Shown: piece by piece, positions 1-5,582 of the stretch
Numbering within the stretch: position 1 is the stretch's first letter
Layout of the letters: each line of letters opens with the position of its first letter
Assembly: GCA_028692515.1 (NCBI GenBank)
Contig: JAQUXG010000021.1
Coordinates: forward strand, 1 to 12,489
Reading direction: 5' to 3'
DNA length: 12,489 nucleotides
DNA from: Kiritimatiellales bacterium
GTDB lineage: Bacteria; Verrucomicrobiota; Kiritimatiellia; Kiritimatiellales; Tichowtungiaceae
Notes under the pieces: model-generated
Seen by the model: the letters and a program-made list of their open reading frames with translations, nothing else
Told to the model about the DNA's origin: nothing
Database searches by the model: none
Translations under genes and position numbers: made by a program

Positions 1-89
1 TCACTCAGTTGCTCGAAGCGAAAAGCAAAGAGATCGGTGACACCGTCACCATCAAGCGCTACACCCGCTGGCAGCTCGGCGACGCCTAA
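1..89 (+). CDS. tsf: C-terminal fragment, probable elongation factor Ts
   Basis: Only the last 28 codons are in the window, open from position 3 to the TAA at 87-89. The readable tail contains the segment KEIGDTVTIKRYTRWQLGD. It resembles the extreme C-terminus of EF-Ts, the guanine-nucleotide exchange factor for EF-Tu, which often ends in a pattern like 'G..i.vkRf.R..lGe'. That is a memory-based match over a short stretch, so the name is tentative. The stop is followed directly by a perfect copy of the TTTTCCAA-N3-TTGGAAAA dyad and then an intrinsic terminator, so this is the last gene of its transcript. Finding rpsB and the rest of tsf upstream of the window would confirm the call. Confidence 0.55.
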   Translation, partial: TQLLEAKSKEIGDTVTIKRYTRWQLGDA

Positions 90-90
90 G

Positions 91-109
91 TTTTCCAATG
101 TTTGGAAAA
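91..109. repeat. Dyad repeat copy 1, perfect
   Basis: TTTTCCAATGTTTGGAAAA: 8-bp perfect arms with a 3-nt spacer (TGT). It begins one base after the stop codon of the upstream gene and lies 4 bp before the terminator stem. It is intergenic and serves as the reference copy of the family. Confidence 0.9.
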
Positions 110-113
110 CCCG

Positions 114-144
114 AAAGCCGCCCCTCACCGGGCGGCTTTTTTTT
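114..144 (+). terminator. Intrinsic terminator of the upstream (tsf-like) gene
   Basis: The stem AAAGCCGCCC (114-123) pairs perfectly with GGGCGGCTTT (130-139) around the 6-nt loop CTCACC. A T tract runs to 144. This is a classical Rho-independent terminator on the plus strand. Confidence 0.9.
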
Positions 145-168
145 GTTTAGCCACAAAAACACAAAAAC
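145..168. repeat. CACAAAAA-type spacer repeat remnant
   Basis: The sequence TTTAGCCACAAAAACACAAAAAC contains two CACAAAAA units after TTTAGC. I recall longer versions (GCCACAAAAA-CACAAAAA type) in the spacers of many environmental bacterial genomes. Here it looks like a short remnant directly behind a terminator. No function is apparent. Confidence 0.4.
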
Positions 169-195
169 TGTTTCATCTACATCTGCTCAAAAAAA

Positions 196-224
196 TTGCC
201 TTCTTCTCCCGAACCGATTAAAAA
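196..224 (+). promoter_or_regulatory. Possible promoter for the small membrane protein
   Basis: TTGCCT (196-201) and TAAAAA (219-224) are separated by 17 bp, about 70 bp before the ATG at 294. The match to the sigma-70 consensus is partial and the region is AT-rich, so this is only a candidate. A preceding terminator and a lone downstream gene make some promoter in 145-293 necessary. Confidence 0.3.
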
Positions 225-293
225 TCCTGCGTTCACGGCCTCAAGCAACACACATCGATCTTCCTGCTTAATAAACTGTTAGGAATCAAAAAA

Positions 294-554
294 ATGGAAA
301 ATGGACAAACAGTCGGATTCTTCATGGCAATCGTGAACATTATTCCCGGCATCCTTCTTTCCTGGTTTTACAAACCCATCGGAACCTATATGTCAAACTG
401 CGGAAAAAAACTTCATCTTGATAAACTGCTTAACGCCAAATTGTACGAAGAACACCATTCCAGAAAGTTCATTTTAGTGGTTGGAATTTGGCTGATCACA
501 TGGGGGCTGATTGCTTTCTTTCTGCTTCCCGCGATCATGGGAAAAAACTCCTAA
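294..554 (+). CDS. Small two-helix membrane protein, unknown function
   Basis: An 86-residue protein I do not recognise. It has two hydrophobic segments, about residues 6-26 and 58-80. They are separated by a polar, charged loop rich in Lys, His and Glu. The layout suggests an inner-membrane protein with both ends on the same side. AGGA at 281-284 sits 9 nt before the ATG and supports the start. It stands alone between the terminator behind the tsf-like gene and the 3' end of queA on the other strand. No catalytic motif, signal-peptidase site or lipobox is evident. The reading frame looks real because of the ribosome-binding site and the clean amphipathic/hydrophobic pattern, but no homologue comes to mind. 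Confidence 0.7.
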   Translation: MENGQTVGFFMAIVNIIPGILLSWFYKPIGTYMSNCGKKLHLDKLLNAKLYEEHHSRKFILVVGIWLITWGLIAFFLLPAIMGKNS

Positions 555-585
555 CCAGACAGGAAAAAACGGTGAAAAAAACAAC

Positions 586-684
586 TTCGCTTTTGCGCTC
601 TTTGCGTTCGTTGCCGTTTCCTTCGGTCACTGCTTTCGCAAGCTTAAGCCCGTCTCCCGTTGGTCGGCTCGCGGCTAAATCTCT
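586..684. repeat. TTTGCG-unit spacer repeat, apparently interrupted
   Basis: Units TTTTGCGCTC and TTTGCGTTCG lie at about 593-612, and GCGGCTAAATCT lies at about 671-682. From memory, these halves are adjacent in a common spacer repeat (TTTGCGTTC-TTTGCGGCTAAATC). Here about 60 bp separate them. The right end overlaps the queA stop codon (675-677), so the last codons of queA lie in the repeat. No gene is visible in 555-674. Confidence 0.4.
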
Positions 685-1718
685 TCCCTCTTGAGCAGGC
701 AGGCGTCACCGTAGGAATAAAAGCGGTAGCCCTTTTCTTTAGCGTGTTCGTAGACGGCGTGCATTTTTTCCAGCCCGGCGAAAGCGGAGACGAGCATAAA
801 GAGCGTGGAGCGCGGCAGGTGAAAGTTGGTCAGCAACAGATCGACGATTTTAAACTGATAGCCGGGCGTGATGAAAATCTCAGTCTCCCCCGCAAACGGA
901 TGAATCTGACCCGGTGCCGTCGCGGCACTTTCGAGCAGGCGCAGTGAGGTGGTTCCGATCGCAATAATCCGTCCGCCCGCCATGCGCGTGGCGTTGATGC
1001 GGTCAACGGTATGCTGAGAGATTGTCCCCCACTCCGCGTGCATTTTATGGTCTTCGGTGTTGTCCACTTTGACCGGCAGAAAGGTTCCGGCGCCGACATG
1101 CAGGGTGACGGTTTCAAAACCGACACCCCGTTTTTCCAATGTTTGGAAAAGTTCCGGCGTAAAGTGCAGTCCGGCGGTGGGTGCGGCGACGGCACCCTCC
1201 TCTTTGGCGAAGACGGTCTGATAGTTTTCGCGGTCGCTGGCGGTGAGCTCGTCGTCGCGCTTGCGCTGGATGTAGGGCGGAAGCGGCATGCGACCGTATT
1301 TTTCCAAACATTGGAAAAGTTTTTCGCCGCCGCAGTTAAAGCGCAGGCGGATATCGCCGCCCTCGCGTTTTTCGACGACCTCGGCAAAAAAGTCGTCGGC
1401 AAAATCAATCAGGCTTCCGGGCTTGAGCCGTTTGCCGGGCTTGGCAAAGGCAAGCCATTCGTTATCGGCAGTGCGCATGTGAAGCGTGGCCTCAATTTTG
1501 ACCTCGCCGCGCACGCCGTCGAGCCGCGCCGGAATCACTTTGGTGTTGTTGCCGATCAGCAGGTCGCCGGGCTGGAGCAGATCCGGCAGGTCGCGCATAA
1601 TGCGGTCGGCAAAGCTCTCGCCGGTGAGGTCGAGCAGGCGCGCGGAGTCGCGCGGGCTGGCCGGACGGTCCGCAATAAAGCACTGCGGCAGGTCAAAATT
1701 GAAAAGGTCTACTTTCAT
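675..1718 (-). CDS. queA: S-adenosylmethionine:tRNA ribosyltransferase-isomerase QueA
   Basis: QueA transfers and isomerises the ribosyl part of SAM onto preQ1 in tRNA, giving epoxyqueuosine; it is cytoplasmic. The 347-residue protein matches the family along its length. It has the N-terminal 'FDLP' start, the GDLL-IGNNTKVIPARL region, RMPLPPYI, the AAPTAGLHF segment, TLHVGAGTFLPV, a GTTSLRLLE-like stretch and a C-terminal YRFYSYGDA. I place the start at ATG 1718 because QueA normally begins MKxxxFxFxLP. An in-frame ATG at 1727 would add MTP, encoded by the overlapping TGGAGT repeat. Neither start has a clear Shine-Dalgarno. The 3' end also runs into a spacer repeat. Two perfect copies of the dyad repeat lie inside the gene, both read as FQ(C/T)LEK. 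They replace family residues without an apparent insertion. It is divergent from queE. Confidence 0.95.
   Translation of the reverse strand: MKVDLFNFDLPQCFIADRPASPRDSARLLDLTGESFADRIMRDLPDLLQPGDLLIGNNTKVIPARLDGVRGEVKIEATLHMRTADNEWLAFAKPGKRLKPGSLIDFADDFFAEVVEKREGGDIRLRFNCGGEKLFQCLEKYGRMPLPPYIQRKRDDELTASDRENYQTVFAKEEGAVAAPTAGLHFTPELFQTLEKRGVGFETVTLHVGAGTFLPVKVDNTEDHKMHAEWGTISQHTVDRINATRMAGGRIIAIGTTSLRLLESAATAPGQIHPFAGETEIFITPGYQFKIVDLLLTNFHLPRSTLFMLVSAFAGLEKMHAVYEHAKEKGYRFYSYGDACLLKREEI
1132..1150. repeat. Dyad repeat copy 2, perfect, inside queA
   Basis: TTTTCCAA-TGT-TTGGAAAA, identical to copy 1. On the queA strand it is read as FQTLEK, at a position where other QueA proteins have a helix of similar length (around 'LL..L...GV'). 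Confidence 0.9.
1300..1318. repeat. Dyad repeat copy 3, perfect, inside queA
   Basis: TTTTCCAA-ACA-TTGGAAAA, the reverse complement of copies 1 and 2. It is read as FQCLEK just before the conserved GRMPLPPYI. Its centre is 168 bp from that of copy 2. Confidence 0.9.
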
Positions 1719-1793
1719 TGGAGTCATGGAGGGTGGAGTATTGGATGACTGATTTCAACACTCCATTACTCCGGCACTCCACTCTTCCATCCG
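1719..1793. repeat. TGGAGT/ACTCCA imperfect inverted spacer repeat
   Basis: The left arm has repeated TGGAGT and TGGAGG units from 1719. The right arm has CACTCCATTACTCC and CACTCCACTCTTCCATC from about 1760 to 1793. The arms are imperfect reverse complements. The element fills most of the queA-queE divergent spacer and touches the queA start, supplying the codons of an alternative MTP extension. I recall similar TGGAGT-rich elements in other genomes. Confidence 0.55.
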
Positions 1794-1813
1794 TCGGTCT
1801 CTACTGGTATGCT
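1785..1813 (+). promoter_or_regulatory. Candidate promoter for queE-queC
   Basis: An extended -10, TGG-TATGCT (1805-1813), lies 17 bp after a weak -35, TTCCAT (1785-1790). The -35 is inside the right arm of the TGGAGT repeat. A start near 1820 would give a leader of about 24 nt. No preQ1 riboswitch fold is apparent in that leader. Confidence 0.3.
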
Positions 1814-1843
1814 TCGCGGCTGAATTTAGAAAGCAGACTCTAC

Positions 1844-2617
1844 ATGGGAAAACCGGACAATTTAACGGCTTTTGTAAGCGAGATCTTTAGTTCCGCGCAG
1901 GGCGAAGGGGTCAATATCGGCCGACGCCAGCTTTTTGTGCGGTTTGCCGAATGCCATCGCAACTGCCTCTATTGCGACACGCCGGTCGAACGAACAGAGT
2001 TTGCCGCTATTGAACGCGAGCCGGGCAGCGGACAGTTTGAACAGATTGCAAATCCTCTTTCACCTCAAGCACTTTTGGATCTTCTGGGCGGAATGAACCG
2101 TCCGGAGTTCGCCCACGACGATCTGTTTATCACCGGCGGGGAGCCTCTTCTGCAGGCAGATTTTCTGACGGAATTCCTGCCGAAAGCCCTTAAACTGCTC
2201 AACCTGCCGGTTCATCTCGAAACCAGCGGTGATCTGCCGGAGCCTTTCGAAAAAACGGTGGAGTGGGTAGATCATGTGCTGATGGATATCAAACTCCCCA
2301 GCGTGACCGGCGAGCCGGAAGCATGGGAAATGCATCGCGCCTTTCTGGATATCATTGAGCGTGAGGACGCCGGAGCCACCATTAAACTGGTGGTCAGTGC
2401 CGATACATCGGATGCCGATCTTAGCCACGCCGCAGAAATCATCCGCGACTCCGGCACGTTGGCTTCCGTGGTTCTGCAACCCATGACGGCCGCCTCAAAA
2501 ACCGACCGCGTGCCGTCCGCAAAACAGGTTTTGACCTGGCAGTCGCAAATGGCAGTCGCGCTTGGCCGCAGCGTGCGGGTGATTCCTCAATCGCATAAAC
2601 TCATGGGATTATTATGA
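1844..2617 (+). CDS. queE: 7-carboxy-7-deazaguanine synthase QueE
   Basis: A radical-SAM enzyme converting 6-carboxytetrahydropterin to 7-carboxy-7-deazaguanine in preQ1 synthesis. The 257-residue protein starts with a family-typical 'EIF.S.QGEG' at residues 13-22. It carries the cluster motif C37-x3-C41-x2-C44 followed by DT, and ITGGEP at 96-101. Later segments include a DIKLPS stretch and a C-terminal VIPQSHK. The reading frame stays open upstream to 1718, but family homology begins only around the ATG at 1844 and the upstream part lies in the spacer repeat; no strong ribosome-binding site is seen. The final codons overlap the queC start as ATGA, so the two genes are probably translationally coupled. 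The protein is somewhat longer than E. coli QueE (223 residues, from memory). Confidence 0.93.
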   Translation: MGKPDNLTAFVSEIFSSAQGEGVNIGRRQLFVRFAECHRNCLYCDTPVERTEFAAIEREPGSGQFEQIANPLSPQALLDLLGGMNRPEFAHDDLFITGGEPLLQADFLTEFLPKALKLLNLPVHLETSGDLPEPFEKTVEWVDHVLMDIKLPSVTGEPEAWEMHRAFLDIIEREDAGATIKLVVSADTSDADLSHAAEIIRDSGTLASVVLQPMTAASKTDRVPSAKQVLTWQSQMAVALGRSVRVIPQSHKLMGLL

Positions 2618-3291
2618 AGAAAAAGGCGGTCATTCTATTGAGCGGCGGACTGGATTCCGCAACCGCACTGGCGATTGCCAAATCACTGGGCTTTGACTGC
2701 TATGCCCTCTCCTTCCGCTACGGTCAGCGTCACGCCGTCGAGCTGGAATGCGCGGATCAAGTTGCCAAAACGCAAGGCGTAGTGGAACACCGCATCGTGA
2801 CCATCGACCTCGGCGCATTCGGCGGCTCGGCGCTAACCGATCTGAATATCGACGTGCCACACGAAGCGGGTGCAGAAGATGAAATCCCGATCACCTATGT
2901 TCCGGCGCGCAACACCGTGTTTCTCTCCTACGCGCTGGCATGGGCTGAAGTGCTGGGAAGTACGGATATTTTTATCGGAGTCAACGCGCTCGACTACAGC
3001 GGGTATCCCGATTGCAGGCCCGAGTTTATCGCCGCTTACGAGAAGATGGCCAACCTCGCCACTAAAGCGGGCGTGACCGGAAATAAACTGACCATCCACA
3101 CGCCGCTGATTTCATGGACGAAAGCGCAGATTATTCAGAAAGGGTTGGAGCTGGGCGTGGACTACGGCAGTTCGTCCAGCTGTTATGACCCCGCGCCGGA
3201 CGGCAAAGCCTGCGGCACCTGCGATTCCTGCCGCCTGCGACTCAAAGGATTTAAAGAAGCGAACGCAACTGATCCGAGAACGTATCAGTAA
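2614..3291 (+). CDS. queC: 7-cyano-7-deazaguanine synthase QueC
   Basis: QueC is an ATP-dependent enzyme turning 7-carboxy-7-deazaguanine and ammonia into preQ0. The 225-residue protein has the PP-loop SGGLDS at residues 10-15, the '[10 protein letters not shown]' segment, a '[13 protein letters not shown]' segment and a C-terminal zinc site formed by C190, C200, C203 and C206. Length and motif order are normal for the family. The ATG overlaps the queE stop (ATGA, 2614-2617), indicating coupled translation and a shared transcript. After its stop a 136-bp spacer carrying a TTCGAA-type inverted repeat separates it from queD, so queD may have its own transcription signals or be read through. No dyad repeat of the TTTTCCAA family is found in this gene. 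Confidence 0.96.
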   Translation: MKKKAVILLSGGLDSATALAIAKSLGFDCYALSFRYGQRHAVELECADQVAKTQGVVEHRIVTIDLGAFGGSALTDLNIDVPHEAGAEDEIPITYVPARNTVFLSYALAWAEVLGSTDIFIGVNALDYSGYPDCRPEFIAAYEKMANLATKAGVTGNKLTIHTPLISWTKAQIIQKGLELGVDYGSSSSCYDPAPDGKACGTCDSCRLRLKGFKEANATDPRTYQ

Positions 3292-3415
3292 AATTCGAAA
3301 TACGAATGTCGAAGCACGAAACAATTGAAAAACACCAAATTAGAAACTCATAAAACATATTTGAATTTATATTTTTGAATTTGTTTCGGATTTCGAGTTT
3401 CGTGCTTCGAAATTA
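3292..3415. repeat. TTCGAA-type inverted spacer repeat with 14-bp perfect arms
   Basis: TCGAAGCACGAAAC (3309-3322) pairs perfectly with GTTTCGTGCTTCGA (3397-3410). The flanks carry more TTCGAAAT/TTCGGATTTC units. The 74-bp centre is AT-rich. The right arm ends 17 bp before the queD start. It could fold in RNA between queC and queD. I recall similar TTCGAAATTCGAAAC-type elements in other genomes. Confidence 0.7.
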
Positions 3416-3427
3416 AAGGAAATTGAT

Positions 3428-3793
3428 ATGGCTGAAATGGAAATTTATAAAACCCTGCGTTTTGATGCCGCCCACCGTCTGACCGGCGTGCCGCCAACCC
3501 ATAAATGCTCGGCCATGCACGGACACGGGTTTGAAATCCAGGTTTTCCTGCGCGGGCCGGTCGATCCGAAAACCGGATTTATCATGGATTTCGGCGACCT
3601 TGCCAAAGTATGCGAACCGGTCCTCAAACAACTCGATCACGCCATCCTGAACGAAATTGAAGGACTGGAAAACCCGACCAGTGAGAACATGAGCGTCTGG
3701 ATCTGGAACATTCTGAAGCCGCAGCTCCCCCTGCTCTCCAAAATCATCATCAAAGAGACAGAAAGCTCCGGTTGCATCTACACCGGCGAATAG
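3428..3793 (+). CDS. queD: 6-carboxy-5,6,7,8-tetrahydropterin synthase QueD
   Basis: QueD converts 7,8-dihydroneopterin triphosphate to 6-carboxytetrahydropterin, the first dedicated step to queuosine and other 7-deazaguanines. The 121-residue protein shows the expected zinc ligands H16 (FDAAHRL), H31 and H33 (MHGHGF). It also has the catalytic C27 four residues before H31, D70-H71 (LDHAILNE), the substrate-binding NPTSEN segment and the C-terminal E-x-x-x-x motif region. AAAGGA lies 7 nt before the ATG, fixing the start. It follows queEC on the same strand after a repeat-filled spacer and faces queF tail to tail. A degenerate dyad begins directly after its stop codon. Length is normal for bacterial QueD. 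Confidence 0.95.
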   Translation: MAEMEIYKTLRFDAAHRLTGVPPTHKCSAMHGHGFEIQVFLRGPVDPKTGFIMDFGDLAKVCEPVLKQLDHAILNEIEGLENPTSENMSVWIWNILKPQLPLLSKIIIKETESSGCIYTGE

Positions 3794-3810
3794 TTTTCAC
3801 GCATTGGAAA
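3794..3810. repeat. Degenerate dyad-family copy after queD
   Basis: TTTTCACGCATTGGAAA. The right arm (TTGGAAA) is intact and the left arm is decayed (TTTTC). Like copy 1 it starts immediately after a stop codon, here in the 20-bp gap between the convergent queD and queF. I count it only as a probable degenerate member. Confidence 0.4.
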
Positions 3811-3813
3811 CGA

Positions 3814-4218
3814 TTAATCCGCGGAGTCCACGCGAACACTGGAGCGGATGCCGCCGCGCGCAGTGAAGTCGCCGACGACAATCAGGTGTCGCGGTTTGAG
3901 CAGTTCAAACAGATCGCTGTAAATCCGGTTGGTGACATCTTCGTAGAACGACCCTTCGTTGCGGAACGAAAAGAGAAACAGCTTGAGCGACTTGCTCTCA
4001 ACGCAAAGCTGATCCGGGACGTACTCAATGGTAATGCGCGCAAAATCCGGCTGACCGGTGATCGGGCAAAGCGAGGTAAACTCGTCGGTTTCGAAGGTAA
4101 TCCAGTAGTCGCGTTGCGGATTGGAGTTTTTAAAGGTTTCAAAAATGGACGCATCCGGTTTTGTCGGATAGTTTATTTCGCCTTTTTTCAATAACGTTAA
4201 ACCTTCTGTATTACTCAT
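3814..4218 (-). CDS. queF: NADPH-dependent preQ0 reductase QueF (type I)
   Basis: QueF reduces the nitrile of preQ0 to the amine preQ1, the last free-base step before tRNA insertion. The 134-residue protein is of the short, single-domain type I. It contains the active-site Cys in LCPITGQPDFA (C51, with the general-acid Asp at D58), the family signature ESKSLK (74-79) and the FRNEGSFYEDVTN region. Two consecutive ATGs lie at 4221 and 4218. I choose 4218 because a GAGGAG ribosome-binding site sits 6 nt before it and only 3 nt before the first. It is convergent with queD, with 20 bp between stops. Its upstream spacer holds a CGCGAAT decamer repeat. The presence of QueF together with QueEC indicates preQ1 rather than only preQ0 as product. 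Confidence 0.95.
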   Translation of the reverse strand: MSNTEGLTLLKKGEINYPTKPDASIFETFKNSNPQRDYWITFETDEFTSLCPITGQPDFARITIEYVPDQLCVESKSLKLFLFSFRNEGSFYEDVTNRIYSDLFELLKPRHLIVVGDFTARGGIRSSVRVDSAD

Positions 4219-4240
4219 CATCTACTCCTCACCTAACTTA

Positions 4241-4323
4241 ACCGCGAATGAACGCGAATATACGCTAATGAAAATATCCTGCAACAGAACTGTGATTCGT
4301 GTTTATTCGTGTTTATTCGCGGT
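4241..4323. repeat. Decamer-built inverted spacer repeat (CGCGAATGAA / ATTCGTGTTT)
   Basis: The left arm has three tandem 10-bp units, CGCGAATGAA, CGCGAATATA and CGCTAATGAA (4243-4272). The right arm has two ATTCGTGTTT units and ATTCGCGGT (4295-4323). ACCGCGAAT (4241-4249) is a perfect complement of ATTCGCGGT (4315-4323). The right arm encodes the last residues TANKHE and the stop of the HAD gene on the minus strand. Confidence 0.7.
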
Positions 4324-4965
4324 AAAAAACCGAACTACCTCTTCGAATCCGTTCCACACCTGATCGGCGGTAAATTCACCGGAATGGCCGATGCCGTAAG
4401 TGACAAAACCGCTCTTGACCCCGGCGTTGTGCGCGACTTCCAGATCGGTGTGGTGGTCTCCGATCATCCAGACGTCTTCCGGCTGGGCACCGGATTCTTC
4501 CAGTAATGCAAAAATACCGTCCGGCGAAGGCTTCAGGTTTGGCACATCGCCACCGCCAATGATGCGGAAGAAAAGTCCGCCGACATTCAGATGATTGAGA
4601 ATCGTGCGGGACGGATTTCCCGGCTTGTTGCTGAGTACCGCGAGCGCGTGTCCGGCGGCGGCGAGTTTCTTCAATCCGTCTGTAACGCCAGGATAGAGGG
4701 CCGTTTCATCGAGCATATGTTCGGCATAGAATTTTTTATCGAGTGCCAGCGCCTCTTCAAGATTCACGTCTGCCCCCTGCAGCGAGCGCTCCACCAGCTT
4801 GCGGATGCCGTCTCCGACAAATCCTTCAATGATCTCCACGCTGAGCGGCGGCACGCCGTAATGCGCTCTCATCAGGTTGATACCGGTTGCTAAATCGGCC
4901 CGCGAATCGACTAAGGTTCCATCTAAATCAAAAATCAGCAGTTGTTTTTCCATAAGGCGGAGCAT
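4303..4965 (-). CDS. HAD-family phosphatase, phosphoglycolate phosphatase-like
   Basis: A 220-residue subfamily IA HAD hydrolase. The nucleophile motif LIFDLDGT holds D13 and D15. It is followed by the cap-domain stretch FVGDGIRKLVERSL typical of Gph proteins, motif II in LSNKP, the KPSPDGI lysine motif and the acidic MIGDHHTDLEVA motif. The likely substrate is 2-phosphoglycolate, but HAD specificity cannot be read from sequence alone, so I leave the symbol blank. The start at 4965 is preferred over 4953. AAGGA and GAGG lie before the former, and nothing suitable precedes the latter. The final six codons and the stop come from the decamer repeat, suggesting the repeat replaced or extended the original C-terminus. 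It is on the same strand as queF, 84 bp upstream of it, and divergent from the acetyltransferase gene. Confidence 0.85.
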   Translation of the reverse strand: MLRLMEKQLLIFDLDGTLVDSRADLATGINLMRAHYGVPPLSVEIIEGFVGDGIRKLVERSLQGADVNLEEALALDKKFYAEHMLDETALYPGVTDGLKKLAAAGHALAVLSNKPGNPSRTILNHLNVGGLFFRIIGGGDVPNLKPSPDGIFALLEESGAQPEDVWMIGDHHTDLEVAHNAGVKSGFVTYGIGHSGEFTADQVWNGFEEVVRFFTANKHE

Positions 4966-5063
4966 TAAACCTCATCCTTCTCGCATTTTCATGACTAAAC
5001 TTACAGAAAAGTAATGTATTCCGGCTTGAAGCTGAATGACGGGCCGCTATGCTCGGGGCTGTT

Positions 5064-5555
5064 ATGTTCATCGAAGTCACAACCAAAAAACAGATCCATA
5101 CCGTCGCCCGCCTTGCGAAGGAAATCTGGACAGAGCACTATGTTCCAATCATTGGAAAAGAGCAGACAGAGTATATGCTGAACGAGTTTCAATCGATCGA
5201 TGCCATTACCCGGCAGATTCAAAAGGATCATTGTCTCTATTTTCTGGTCGATCCGGAAGACCGCCCCATCGGCTATCTGGCCGTTCAGCCGCGCGAGGAG
5301 GATCTGCTCCTCAGCAAAATCTATCTTGAACGAGCCTCGCGCGGACACGGCTTCGGACACAAGACGATCCACTTTGTTGAGGAGCTTGCACGGGAACTCG
5401 AAAAACCGGCCATTACACTGACCGTTAATCGATATAACAGCAACTCCCTCGCCTCCTACAGCCGGTGGGGATTCCGCATTGTAGATCAGATACGTACAGA
5501 CATCGGAGGCGGGTTTTCGATGGACGACTATGTCATGCAAAAAAAAACCGCCTGA
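5064..5555 (+). CDS. GNAT-family N-acetyltransferase
   Basis: The 163-residue protein has the GNAT fold signatures: the N-terminal beta-alpha part with EHYVPIIGKEQTEYML (24-39), the acetyl-CoA pyrophosphate loop RGHGFG (93-98), and the motif-B segment NSNSLASYSRWGF (125-137) with a likely catalytic Tyr at 132. The 'HY.PIIG.EQ..YML' element marks a common GNAT subgroup whose substrates (amines, amino acids or protein N-termini) are mostly unassigned. An upstream in-frame ATG at 5049 exists. I choose 5064 because GGGG lies 5 nt before it and because relatives begin with a strand such as 'MFIEVTT'. A dyad copy overlaps the PIIGK codons. The last codons form one arm of the terminator shared with gcvT. 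Confidence 0.85.
   Translation: MFIEVTTKKQIHTVARLAKEIWTEHYVPIIGKEQTEYMLNEFQSIDAITRQIQKDHCLYFLVDPEDRPIGYLAVQPREEDLLLSKIYLERASRGHGFGHKTIHFVEELARELEKPAITLTVNRYNSNSLASYSRWGFRIVDQIRTDIGGGFSMDDYVMQKKTA
5143..5157. repeat. Dyad repeat copy, TTCCAAT-C-ATTGGAA, inside GNAT gene
   Basis: 7-bp perfect arms around one base. It is read as VPIIGK. Because PIIG is a conserved motif of this GNAT subgroup, this copy could be coincidental. Confidence 0.5.
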
Positions 5556-5582
5556 CGATTATCCGCGGGCGGTTCCGTTTTT
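5539..5582. terminator. Bidirectional terminator between GNAT gene and gcvT
   Basis: AACCGCC (5546-5552) pairs with GGCGGTT (5568-5574) across a 15-nt loop containing both stop codons. On the minus strand the stem is followed by a nine-T tract (complement of 5539-5547), a strong terminator for gcvT. On the plus strand a five-T tract at 5578-5582 follows after CCG. The stem overlaps the coding ends of both genes, which are only 3 bp apart. Confidence 0.65.

Noticed and set aside
1814..1843. preQ1 riboswitch before queE
   Set aside because: The leader is short and I can trace neither the type I stem-loop with an A-rich tail nor a type II fold. The 3292-3427 spacer is repeat sequence and also shows no aptamer.
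5026..5053. Promoter TTGAAG-16-TATGCT for the GNAT gene
   Set aside because: It would start transcription at about 5060, leaving out the GGGG that supports the chosen start, so the two signals conflict.
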